Below, in pieces: positions 12,908 through 22,844 of a stretch of 64,000 nucleotides of DNA; position 1 is the stretch's first letter; each line of letters begins with the position of its first letter. The translations under genes were made by a program, and so were the position numbers. Origin of the DNA: Tetranychus cinnabarinus (Eukaryota; Arthropoda; Arachnida; Trombidiformes; Tetranychidae); NCBI GenBank assembly GCA_022266195.1, contig WHVY01000006.1, forward strand, positions 1,364,001 through 1,428,000, read 5' to 3'. The notes beneath the pieces are model-generated. The model was not told where the DNA came from. It searched no databases and saw only the letters and a list, made by a program, of their open reading frames with translations.

Positions 12908-14240
12908 GATTGTTACTAAAAAACACAATTAATACAATCAAGACAAATAGGGGAAAACGGATAAAAATTACTTTCTTTCAAATCTAGACTAATGTAGGTT
13001 TGTAGGGACATAAAAACTGCGTCCATTTGTGCAATTTGAAAGTTCCTATGATTGACAGTTTTTGAGAAAATCGAGTTCGAAGTTGAAACTTTGATAGCTT
13101 TTTGTACAATTATGGAAGCAGATTTTTCCGTGAAACTCATTTCGCTGATGTAACCATTGATGAGGAATCAGAAAATGTATTTATTTTGATAAATGAACTT
13201 TTCTAATTCTGTCAAACAGATCAAATTTGAACTTGATCGTTTAAAAGTTAAACCGACTTTCTTCTGTGGCCATGAGAACTAGCAAGTTGAAACTTATTAT
13301 TAGTCAATAAGCATTGTTATTACACAGCATAGACTGAATAATTTTTCCAACTTTCTAACCGTTCTCTTGATTTTGGCCATTGGCCTTAAAACTTTGATCC
13401 TTATTATTTCGAGAATGGAACTACCTACAATCACCATTCTTTGGTCAAACATTAGGTTTCATTATGTGCTATTATACAATATGATTGCCTTTTGATCAAA
13501 ATCTGAGCTAATAACGAATATCCTTCTAACGCACAAGATTTGTTTTTGAGGAACTTTTAACTTTATAAATCAAGTTTAAATTTGGTGACATAAGTAATGC
13601 AATGCCATAGCTCTTTTAAAGGATCTTAAATGATTTAATATTTCAATATATTATAGTCCATAATAAAATCTAGTGTTCAGCCAAAGAATGGTAATTCTAG
13701 GTTATTCCATTCTCGAAATAATAAGGATCAAAGTTTTAAGGCCAATGGCCAAAATCAAGAGAACGGTTAGAAAGTTGGAAAAATTAATATTAATAGTTTC
13801 ATGCTGTGTAATAACAATTTTTATTAACTATTAATAAATTTCAGCTTGCTAGTTCTTATGGACACAGAAAAAAGTCGGTTTAAAGTAAAATCGAATTTGA
13901 TCTGTTTTACAGAAATAGAAAAGTTCATTTATCGAAATAAGTACCTTTTCTGGTTGACTATGAAAATTTACAATAACAAAATGAGTTTCATGAAAAAATC
14001 TGTTCACACAAGTGCACAAAAGGCGATCAAAGTTTCAACTTTGAACTCGGTTTCTTCACAAACTGTGTATAACAGAAACTTTTAAATCGCACAAACGGAC
14101 TCAGTTTGCAATTCTCAACAAATCAACAGAGTCTAAATTTTGAAGAAAGTAATTTTCATCTGTTTTTGTCTATTTTCTTCTGGTGTTTGGATCAATTTTG
14201 TGCATAAATGTGACAATTGTGTCTTTTTAGCGTTAATAAC
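12908..14240. repeat. Long foldback of unit B (673-bp deletion form)
   Basis: The left arm 12908-13466 and right arm 13659-14240 are inverted copies of each other around a loop of about 190 nt. Compared with unit A, 673 bp are missing between two copies of a 27-bp direct repeat that ends GTTGAAACTTTG. The left side of the junction (GTTTTTGAG) matches the first repeat and the right side (TTTGATAGC) the second. The frames at 12916-13140 and 13846-14085 are foldback sequence, not genes. Confidence 0.8.
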
Positions 14241-14499
14241 AAGCTGACTGAGTCTTACACTATTATTCACTCAGGTTTATAATTAATAGTTAGGTGAATG
14301 TAAATCACTTGAAATGAATTTTGATCCCGATAAACCTGTCATCAAAACTGTTGTTAGTTATGAAACTTGACTGTTCAGGGTTGGCCTTTTATTTGTTTTT
14401 GAGTGATATTTTGCCAACATTTTGATGATTTCAAGTTTATAAATAAATCCGATTTGTAAGCTTATCAAAGCTTTACAAATGCCAAATGCCGGTAACTTT

Positions 14500-14691
14500 T
14501 GTTAAATATTTCGTTTAGACTGTATTAGTTTAATCATGAACACTTGAACGGAGTAATCAAGACTAACTTTAATAATGTAATAATGAAATCAAGTAAAATC
14601 AAGGATAATCGTAAAGGATAGATAAATGTATTAATTGCTCTAATTGTGAATGGACAACAATACTGTTCATTGTTAACTGTTAACTTCAACA
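14500..14691 (-). repeat. 3' LTR of copia copy 2
   Basis: 192-bp direct repeat with TG...CA ends. It is preceded by the TSD at 14495-14499. Confidence 0.93.
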
Positions 14692-14721
14692 GCCACCCTT
14701 GTTGTCATTTCACAACGAGTT

Positions 14722-17700
14722 TCAATCAACTGTCCATAAAATTTCTGTTGATAAGTTCATGAATCTTGGTCCAGGTAATGGCTTAGTCAGAAGGTCAGCT
14801 AAGTTATCAGCTGAAGAAATATAATTAAGATTGATTAATTTACTTTCTACTGCTTGTCTAATGAAATGATACTGAATATCAATATGTTTCGTTCTCGAAT
14901 GATAAATAGGATTTTTAGCTAACTTCAATGCTCCTTGATTATCACCAAATAATTCAACAATATCAATATCTATGCCCAATTCATTAAGCATCCTCATCAA
15001 CCAGATTGCCTCTTTTGTTGCTGCAGTTAGCGCCATGTACTCTGCTTCTGTAGTTGATAAAGCTACAGTTGCTTGCTTTTTGCTACTCCATGAAATCGGA
15101 TTACCATTGAGTCTGAACAAATACCCAGTAAATGATTTTCTGTCGATCTTATCACCACCCCAATCTGAATCGGCAAAACCTTCTAAATTAAACATGCATT
15201 TATTATTCCCTAGTTTTATTCCTAATTTTGCAGTTGCCTTCAAATATCGAAACACTCTTTTAACTGCTGACCAATGATGTTCTTCTGGTTTCGAGTTAAA
15301 TTGGGATAAAATACTAACAATAATGGCCAAGTCTGGTCTTGTACAGGTTACAAGATAGTTCAGAGAACCAGTAGCACTTTGATAACGAGTAACAAACGAT
15401 TCGTTTTGGGTTAGATTTTTAGGTTCAGTTTGAGCAATATTCATGTTACCATCATATGGAGTCTTAACACTCTTACATTGAGTCATTTGAAATTTGTCAA
15501 GTATCTCATTAATATATCGTTCTTGAAATAGATAAATGACACTTTCTTTTCTGTCCCACTTCATGTTAATACCGAGAAATTGTTCAATATTTGCAATAAT
15601 TGTCATATCGAACTTAAGATTAAGTTGATTTTTCAATTCAACCAAACATTTTTCGTTCGATCCAATGGCAAGAAGATCATCGACATAAAGAATTATGAAG
15701 ATTTCATCTGATTCACGTTTTCGCCTGAATATACAAGTATCATTGTTCAAATTGGTAAAACCAATACTTTTCAAAGTTCCATTAACTTCTTTAAACCAAA
15801 CCAATGCTGCTTGTTTCAATCCATAAATACTTTTTCTCAATTTACAAACTTTACCTTCATCTTGTACAAAACCATCGGGCTGTTTCATGTACACAGTTTC
15901 AGTTAGTTCACCATTGAGGAAAGCAGTTTTTACATCCATTTGGATTAAGGTCATTTGTTTTACCATTGCAATACAAAGTACAGCTCGAATAGATGTGAAC
16001 TTGCTAACTGGTGAAAAGGTCTCATCATAGTCAACAAATGGAATTTGCTTGAAGCCTTTAGCAACCAATCTTGCCTTAGCTCGATTGATCGAACCATCAC
16101 TATTCAACTTGTAAGTAAATACCCAACGACAATCAATTACATTCATTTCATCCTGATGATCAACCAATTCCCATGTTTTGTTAGCAATCAATGAATCCAT
16201 TTCTTGTTGGGCTGCTTTTAACCAAATATTTTTGTCTTGTCTGTTATTAAGTTCAAGCATTGATGAAGGTGGTTTAACAATTGTATTTTGGTGCTCGGAC
16301 AAGTTAGCTGAATCAGTGTAATTATCAACGATATCATCATTGAACACAACATCTCTAGTTACTATCAACTTTCCTTCAGCTTCATCCCAAACTTTAAATG
16401 CCTTTTGATTCTCAGGGTAACCAAGAAAAATACATTTACGTGTTTTTGATTCTAACTTATTTCTAAGTTCTTTTGGTACATGAACGTAACAATAACAGCC
16501 AAAGATCTTTATTTTACTAAAATCAATAGGTTTACCTGACCAAATTTCTTCAGGTATTTTAAATTCAATGCTTGAATTAGGTCTACGATTGATAAGATAA
16601 ACTGCTGTATCAACAGCTTCACCCCAAAATTCATCTGTCATATTAGCATCATGTAACATACAACGAACAGTTTCCATTATTGTACGATTCATTCGTTCTG
16701 CTACACCATTTTGCTGAGGTGAATAACGAACAGAAAGCTGATGTTGAATACCATTGAGTGATAAATAATCATCAACCTCTTTAGCAATAAACTCTTTCGC
16801 TCCGTCTGTACGTAATACTTTTACATTTTTGTTTTTAATATTCCCAACTCGCTTCAAGAACTTGATAATAATACTTTGCGATTGATCTCTTTTCGCCATC
16901 AAATAAACAAATGTCTTCTTACTGAAGTCATCAATAAACGTTTGAAAATATTTATTACCACCAATTGACTCAACTGGCATAGGACCACAAATGTCACTAT
17001 GAATTAAGTCAAGACATTCAGATGACTTAGAAGTTGACTCTTCGAATGGTTTTCTTGTTTGTTTACCGTAGAGACATGACTCACAAGTTTTAACAATATC
17101 ATGGTTTACTTGTTTCGATAATTTGAGTTTCTCCTCTTTAACCAACCTTTCAACAGTTCGAACATTACAATGACCTAATCTTCGATGCCATAAAACAGTT
17201 TCATCAATTTTCAGTTCATTTGCAATACTACATTGAACAGAAGAGTTTACAATATTTTTGATCTGATATAAACCATTAATCAACTTTGCTTCAATCAATA
17301 ACCGATTTTTACCATTTTTTATCGAACAATATCCAGCTTCAATCAAAATCTTAGCACCATTGGCACTTGCAACTGACATTGATAATAGATTCTTACCCAA
17401 TTTAGGAATGTAATAAGTATTCATTAGATTAATAACATTGATACCACCAGTTGTTTCAATTTTCAATGTTACTGTACCAATACCAATAGCATTAATTTTA
17501 CTGTCATCTGCAAGTGTAATTGGTATATTTTCAATATATTTGAAATCAGAAAACCATTTAAGATTGTTGACCATGTGAGAAGAAGCACCAGAGTCAATAT
17601 ACCATTGATCAACATGGTTAGTTCCAGTATTAACCATGAGTGCTGAAACGTTAACAGAATCAGAAGCATCTTTCATCTTATCTTCGTCATTCTGTTTCTT

Positions 17701-18444
17701 TTTACACTCTCGAGCCCAATGACCTTTTTGCTTACAATAATTGCACTTTCCAAAGCGCTTTTGTCTTAATTTATTAGCATTCATTGCCTTGATTTGCTTC
17801 TTGTTGTTGTTGTTGATACTCAATTTACTGGTTAGCAAAGCAATCTGACTATCATTATTTGCTATATCAAGGTTTAGCTTACGATTATACTCCTCGAGAA
17901 CACGACCTTTAACAAAATTGAAGTCAATTTTTGATGAACCGAATTGAGATTCAAGGGAAACAATCAGAGTTTCATATGTACTCGGTAAACTTTGAAGTAA
18001 TGCAATAACCATGTCATTATCACTGACAGTCTGATTGATAGCTTCTAATTTTTGCTTCAAATCAATAAGAGTATTAATATGCTTGACCATATCCCCAGAT
18101 ATATATTTAATATTCAATAATTGTTTGCGTAAATTGAACTGATTTGCAAGACAAATTTTCTCAAAATTTTCGCAAAGACTAATCCAAGCAGCTCTTGGAT
18201 CTTTCGAGTCTCTGATGAGAGTTAAAAACTGATCATCGACATTAAGAGCAATCAATCTCATCAACTTCTTCTGCTTCTTAACAAAAGCAGTCAACTGTTG
18301 ACCATTCAACTTATCACCTTTCTCGTCACCGGTAAGAATATTCCACAAATCCAAATCTTCACAGATCAACTTAATCTTGAATTTCCAGTTAACCCAATTT
18401 TCCTGGTTTAATTTTTCAATTGATATAGATTTTGAATCTTCCAT
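14722..18444 (-). CDS. Copia Gag-Pol polyprotein, intact copy
   Basis: 1240 residues from ATG 18444; a TTG seven codons upstream is also in frame but is not a standard start. In order: Gag with a CCHC zinc knuckle (C-x2-C-x4-H-x4-C, residues about 234-247), an aspartic protease with DSGA (about 284), integrase with an HHCC zinc region followed by the acidic catalytic core including a TDG motif, RT with YVDD (about 920-923), and RNase H with an ADSDW motif and a TEAEYMAL motif. Gag and Pol share one frame with no programmed shift, as in many copia elements. It encodes the enzymes for reverse transcription and genomic insertion of the element. It ends 30 bp from the 3' LTR. Confidence 0.95.
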   Translation of the reverse strand: MEDSKSISIEKLNQENWVNWKFKIKLICEDLDLWNILTGDEKGDKLNGQQLTAFVKKQKKLMRLIALNVDDQFLTLIRDSKDPRAAWISLCENFEKICLANQFNLRKQLLNIKYISGDMVKHINTLIDLKQKLEAINQTVSDNDMVIALLQSLPSTYETLIVSLESQFGSSKIDFNFVKGRVLEEYNRKLNLDIANNDSQIALLTSKLSINNNNKKQIKAMNANKLRQKRFGKCNYCKQKGHWARECKKKQNDEDKMKDASDSVNVSALMVNTGTNHVDQWYIDSGASSHMVNNLKWFSDFKYIENIPITLADDSKINAIGIGTVTLKIETTGGINVINLMNTYYIPKLGKNLLSMSVASANGAKILIEAGYCSIKNGKNRLLIEAKLINGLYQIKNIVNSSVQCSIANELKIDETVLWHRRLGHCNVRTVERLVKEEKLKLSKQVNHDIVKTCESCLYGKQTRKPFEESTSKSSECLDLIHSDICGPMPVESIGGNKYFQTFIDDFSKKTFVYLMAKRDQSQSIIIKFLKRVGNIKNKNVKVLRTDGAKEFIAKEVDDYLSLNGIQHQLSVRYSPQQNGVAERMNRTIMETVRCMLHDANMTDEFWGEAVDTAVYLINRRPNSSIEFKIPEEIWSGKPIDFSKIKIFGCYCYVHVPKELRNKLESKTRKCIFLGYPENQKAFKVWDEAEGKLIVTRDVVFNDDIVDNYTDSANLSEHQNTIVKPPSSMLELNNRQDKNIWLKAAQQEMDSLIANKTWELVDHQDEMNVIDCRWVFTYKLNSDGSINRAKARLVAKGFKQIPFVDYDETFSPVSKFTSIRAVLCIAMVKQMTLIQMDVKTAFLNGELTETVYMKQPDGFVQDEGKVCKLRKSIYGLKQAALVWFKEVNGTLKSIGFTNLNNDTCIFRRKRESDEIFIILYVDDLLAIGSNEKCLVELKNQLNLKFDMTIIANIEQFLGINMKWDRKESVIYLFQERYINEILDKFQMTQCKSVKTPYDGNMNIAQTEPKNLTQNESFVTRYQSATGSLNYLVTCTRPDLAIIVSILSQFNSKPEEHHWSAVKRVFRYLKATAKLGIKLGNNKCMFNLEGFADSDWGGDKIDRKSFTGYLFRLNGNPISWSSKKQATVALSTTEAEYMALTAATKEAIWLMRMLNELGIDIDIVELFGDNQGALKLAKNPIYHSRTKHIDIQYHFIRQAVESKLINLNYISSADNLADLLTKPLPGPRFMNLSTEILWTVD

Positions 18445-18514
18445 GGTGTAAATAGGTTTCGTCAATGATTAATAAAACAATACCTTTAAACGCAACTAAT
18501 AAACGAAGCACGAT

Positions 18515-18526
18515 GAGCCCATAACC
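18515..18526 (-). promoter_or_regulatory. Copia primer-binding site (initiator Met tRNA half), copy 2
   Basis: Same 12 bases as in copy 1, abutting the 5' LTR. They are complementary to the anticodon-loop region of initiator tRNA-Met. Confidence 0.7.
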
Positions 18527-18718
18527 TGTTAAATATTTCGTTTAGACTGTATTAGTTTAATCATGAACACTTGAACGGAGTAATCAAGACTAACTTTAAT
18601 AATGTAATAATGAAATCAAGTAAAATCAAGGATAATCGTAAAGGATAGATAAATGTATTAATTGCTCTAATTGTGAATGGACAACAATACTGTTCATTGT
18701 TAACTGTTAACTTCAACA
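18527..18718 (-). repeat. 5' LTR of copia copy 2
   Basis: 192-bp LTR, matching 14500-14691 by eye and followed by the TSD at 18719-18723. Confidence 0.93.
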
Positions 18719-18988
18719 ACTTTTAACTGTTGACCAGTATTTTGGTTTCTTTGTTTGAAGATGCTATTAAATCTAATTGTGATATCGAGTCAATTGACTT
18801 TCAAATATCATTACAATTGGAATAATTGATGAGATTCAAAAGATCGCCGCATTTTATTTGCTTGTCCAGTTCAAGAGTCCAATCTTTTTAATACAAACAT
18901 TTGGACGGATTTGTCGCAAGAGAGGAATCTTTACATTTCAATTGATCTGTTGATCAAAGTTGTTTCGTTTCAACTGTCATCACGAATC

Positions 18989-19822
18989 ATGGAATCAAAT
19001 TGTGAGAGCTTACCTTCAAACACGATCGTACATATTGACATCAAAGTGGACTCGACTTACAAGGTAAGTTATTACTGTTTATGAATTCAATTTCAGTCAT
19101 AATTAAGCGTTTGATTTGTGTGCATCTTAAAGGGTAAAGAAGTTGAGGTGAAACCTAAAGAAGAACCCAAAGATCAGCCTAAAGATCAACCCAAAGATCT
19201 ACCTAAAGATGAACCTAAAGTAGAGTCTAAAGTAAATCCTAAGGCTGAACCGCAAGATGGAGATAAATTGGTGCGACTTGAAAATGGTCAATTCATTCGT
19301 TCGAGTGTTCAAAGTGGCGAGATCAATTACACTGCCTGCTTGAACACAGTTCTTGCTCGACGACCAATCATGGTTAAGCTGCTCGAACCTGATGCTAAGA
19401 TTTTCAAGGGTTTGGATGATGTTTTGCCTTGGGATGAAACCCTTTTACCGCCTTTACCTGAAGATTTAACACCTAAAGTGATTTCTTCCATTAAGAAGGG
19501 AATGTCACTTGGAAAGTTGTACAACATACCGAAGTCAACGCTAAAGGTAGTTTATCCTCGACTATCGACTGTCAAGAGTGAACGGCTGGTGCATGAAAGA
19601 GGTTGGGTAAAGAAAAAAATGTTTCGATGTCCATTGTGTCCTAAAGATTTCCACAAGACGACTGCCGCGAGAGATGCTTACACTCACATTGAACAGTATC
19701 ACACCAAGAGTCTAGTTACTTGTACGAAGTGTCAACTTTCATTCACCTTTCAAGACAGCGTTTTAAGACATAAAGCTAGTAAACACAAACTCTGTAAACA
19801 AACCACTGAGTTTACCAAATAA
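18989..19822 (+). CDS. C2H2 zinc-finger protein with HTH-like segment, copy C
   Basis: Exons 18989-19063 and 19133-19822, 254 residues. The sequence is the same as copy B at a constant 7075-bp offset, including the shortened Lys/Pro tract and the Phe in finger 2. Fingers, HTH-like segment, intron and poly(A) signal are as described for copies A and B. Two identical coding copies may add dosage, or may be an assembly duplicate. Confidence 0.75.
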
Positions 19823-19982
19823 TTTACTGATTTATTTAAAATAAACTTTCCTTAACCTTAAAAGCAATTTTTTTTCATTTTTTTCGCAAAAACTGAATCA
19901 TTGTTCCTCCAAGAAACAAACCAATGCGACAGAAAAGCTTTCGCTTCTTATTGAATCATTTAAAGTATCATATTGAATGTAT

Positions 19983-21315
19983 GATTGTTACTAAAAAACA
20001 CAATTAATACAATCAAGACAAATAGGGGAAAACGGATAAAAATTACTTTCTTTCAAATCTAGACTAATGTAGGTTTGTAGGGACATAAAAACTGCGTCCA
20101 TTTGTGCAATTTGAAAGTTCCTATGATTGACAGTTTTTGAGAAAATCGAGTTCGAAGTTGAAACTTTGATAGCTTTTTGTACAATTATGGAAGCAGATTT
20201 TTCCGTGAAACTCATTTCGCTGATGTAACCATTGATGAGGAATCAGAAAATGTATTTATTTTGATAAATGAACTTTTCTAATTCTGTCAAACAGATCAAA
20301 TTTGAACTTGATCGTTTAAAAGTTAAACCGACTTTCTTCTGTGGCCATGAGAACTAGCAAGTTGAAACTTATTATTAGTCAATAAGCATTGTTATTACAC
20401 AGCATAGACTGAATAATTTTTCCAACTTTCTAACCGTTCTCTTGATTTTGGCCATTGGCCTTAAAACTTTGATCCTTATTATTTCGAGAATGGAACTACC
20501 TACAATCACCATTCTTTGGTCAAACATTAGGTTTCATTATGTGCTATTATACAATATGATTGCCTTTTGATCAAAATCTGAGCTAATAACGAATATCCTT
20601 CTAACGCACAAGATTTGTTTTTGAGGAACTTTTAACTTTATAAATCAAGTTTAAATTTGGTGACATAAGTAATGCAATGCCATAGCTCTTTTAAAGGATC
20701 TTAAATGATTTAATATTTCAATATATTATAGTCCATAATAAAATCTAGTGTTCAGCCAAAGAATGGTAATTCTAGGTTATTCCATTCTCGAAATAATAAG
20801 GATCAAAGTTTTAAGGCCAATGGCCAAAATCAAGAGAACGGTTAGAAAGTTGGAAAAATTAATATTAATAGTTTCATGCTGTGTAATAACAATTTTTATT
20901 AACTATTAATAAATTTCAGCTTGCTAGTTCTTATGGACACAGAAAAAAGTCGGTTTAAAGTAAAATCGAATTTGATCTGTTTTACAGAAATAGAAAAGTT
21001 CATTTATCGAAATAAGTACCTTTTCTGGTTGACTATGAAAATTTACAATAACAAAATGAGTTTCATGAAAAAATCTGTTCACACAAGTGCACAAAAGGCG
21101 ATCAAAGTTTCAACTTTGAACTCGGTTTCTTCACAAACTGTGTATAACAGAAACTTTTAAATCGCACAAACGGACTCAGTTTGCAATTCTCAACAAATCA
21201 ACAGAGTCTAAATTTTGAAGAAAGTAATTTTCATCTGTTTTTGTCTATTTTCTTCTGGTGTTTGGATCAATTTTGTGCATAAATGTGACAATTGTGTCTT
21301 TTTAGCGTTAATAAC
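19983..21315. repeat. Long foldback of unit C (673-bp deletion form)
   Basis: The left arm 19983-20541 and right arm 20734-21315 are inverted copies. The sequence is the same as the unit B foldback at +7075. Confidence 0.8.
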
Positions 21316-21839
21316 AAGCTGACTGAGTCTTACACTATTATTCACTCAGGTTTATAATTAATAGTTAGGTGAATGTAAATCACTTGAAATGAATTTTGAT
21401 CCCGATAAACCTGTCATCAAAACTGTTGTTAGTTATGAAACTTGACTGTTCAGGGTTGGCCTTTTATTTGTTTTTGAGTGATATTTTGCCAACATTTTGA
21501 TGATTTCAAGTTTATAAATAAATCCGATTTGTAAGCTTATCAAAGCTTTACAAATGCCAAATGCCGGTAACTTTTAACTGTTGACCAGTATTTTGGTTTC
21601 TTTGTTTGAAGATGCTATTAAATCTAATTGTGATATCGAGTCAATTGACTTTCAAATCTCATTACAATTGGAATAATTGATAAGATTCAAAAGATCGCCG
21701 CATTTTATTTGCTTGTCCAGTTCAAGAGTCTAATCTTTTTAGTACAAACATTTGGACGGATTTGTCGCAAGAGAGGAATCTTTACATTTCAATTGATCTG
21801 TTGAGCAAAGTTGTTTTGTTTCAACTGTCATTACAAATT

Positions 21840-22673
21840 ATGGAACCGAATTGTGAGAGTTTACCTTCAAACACGATCGTACATATTGACATCAAAGTGG
21901 ACTCGACTTACAAGGTAAGTGTTTACTGTTTATGAATTCAATTTCAGTCATAATTAAGCGTTTGATTTGTGTGCATCTTAAAGGGTAAAGAAGTTGAGGT
22001 GAAACCTAAAGAAGAACCCAAAGAAGAAGCCAAAGATCAGCCTAAAGATCAACCCAAAGATGAACCTAAAGTAGAGTCTAAAGTAGATCTTAAGGCTGAA
22101 CCTAAAGATGGAGATAAATTGGTGCGACTTGAAAATGGTCAATTCATCCGTTCGAGTGTTCAAAGGGGCAAGATCAATTACAATGCCTGCTGCAACATAG
22201 TTTTTTCTCGACGACCAACTATGCTTAAGCTACTCGAACCTGATGCTAAGATTTTCAAGGGTTTGGATGATGTTGTGCCTTGGGATGAAACCCTTTTACC
22301 GCCTTTACCTGAAGATTTAACACCCAAAGTGATCGCTTCCATTAAGAAGGGAATGTTACTTGGAAAGTTGTACAACATGCCAAAGTCAACGCTAAAGGAA
22401 GTTTATCCTCGACTATCGACTGTCATTAGCGAAAAGCTGGTGCATGAAAGAGGTTGGGTAAAGAAGAAAATGTTTCGATGTCCATTGTGTCCTAAAGATT
22501 TCCTCAAGAAGACTGCCGCGAGACATGCTTACACTCACATTGAACAGTATCACACCAAGAGTCTAGTTACTTGCATGAAGTGTCAACTTTCATTCACCTG
22601 CCAAGACAGTGTTTTAAGACATAAAGCCAGTAAACACAAACACTGTAAACAAACGCCTGAGACTACCAAATAA
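21840..22673 (+). CDS. C2H2 zinc-finger protein with HTH-like segment, copy D
   Basis: Exons 21840-21914 and 21984-22673 with the same 69-nt intron; 254 residues. The Lys/Pro tract resembles the start of copy A but lacks its central repeats. The middle segment (about residues 70-95) differs from A-C at many residues, for example RGKINYNACCNIVFSRR against SGEINYTACLNTVLARR. The HTH-like segment reads GMLLGKLYNMPKSTL. All finger Cys and His ligands are kept. It is the most diverged member and so the best guide to which residues are constrained. Upstream sequence matches unit A, not the copia-interrupted units. Function is unknown; nucleic acid binding is inferred. Confidence 0.75.
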
Positions 22674-22844
22674 ATTTGGTAAATGCCTGATTTATTCAAA
22701 ATAAACTTACCTTAACCTGAAAACAAATTTCTTTTCTTTTTTTCGCGAAAACTGAACCATTGTTCCTCTAAGAAACAAACCAATGCGACAGAAAAGCTTT
22801 CGGTTCTTATTTTTTGAATCATTTAAAGTATCATAATGAATGTT

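Larger units (their letters stand above)
7264..14337 (+). repeat. Tandem array unit B (with copia insertion)
   Basis: Second unit, 7074 bp, of which 4223 bp is the copia element plus its target duplication. The remaining 2851 bp equals unit C without its copia. Units B and C look identical by eye apart from one base in the copia element, so this duplication is very recent, or the assembly has duplicated it. Confidence 0.88.
14500..18718 (-). mobile_element. Ty1/copia LTR retrotransposon, copy 2 (intact)
   Basis: 4219 bp in minus orientation, with 192-bp LTRs at 14500-14691 and 18527-18718 and TSD ACTTT. It carries one long Gag-Pol frame with all copia domains. It is the same insertion as copy 1, duplicated with the unit. 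By structure it could be autonomous. Whether it moves cannot be judged from sequence. Confidence 0.95.
14338..21412 (+). repeat. Tandem array unit C (with copia insertion)
   Basis: Third unit, 7075 bp, with the copia element at the same base as in unit B and the same ACTTT duplication (14495-14499 and 18719-18723). Without copia it is 2851 bp. B and C arose by duplication of one copia-bearing unit. Confidence 0.88.
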
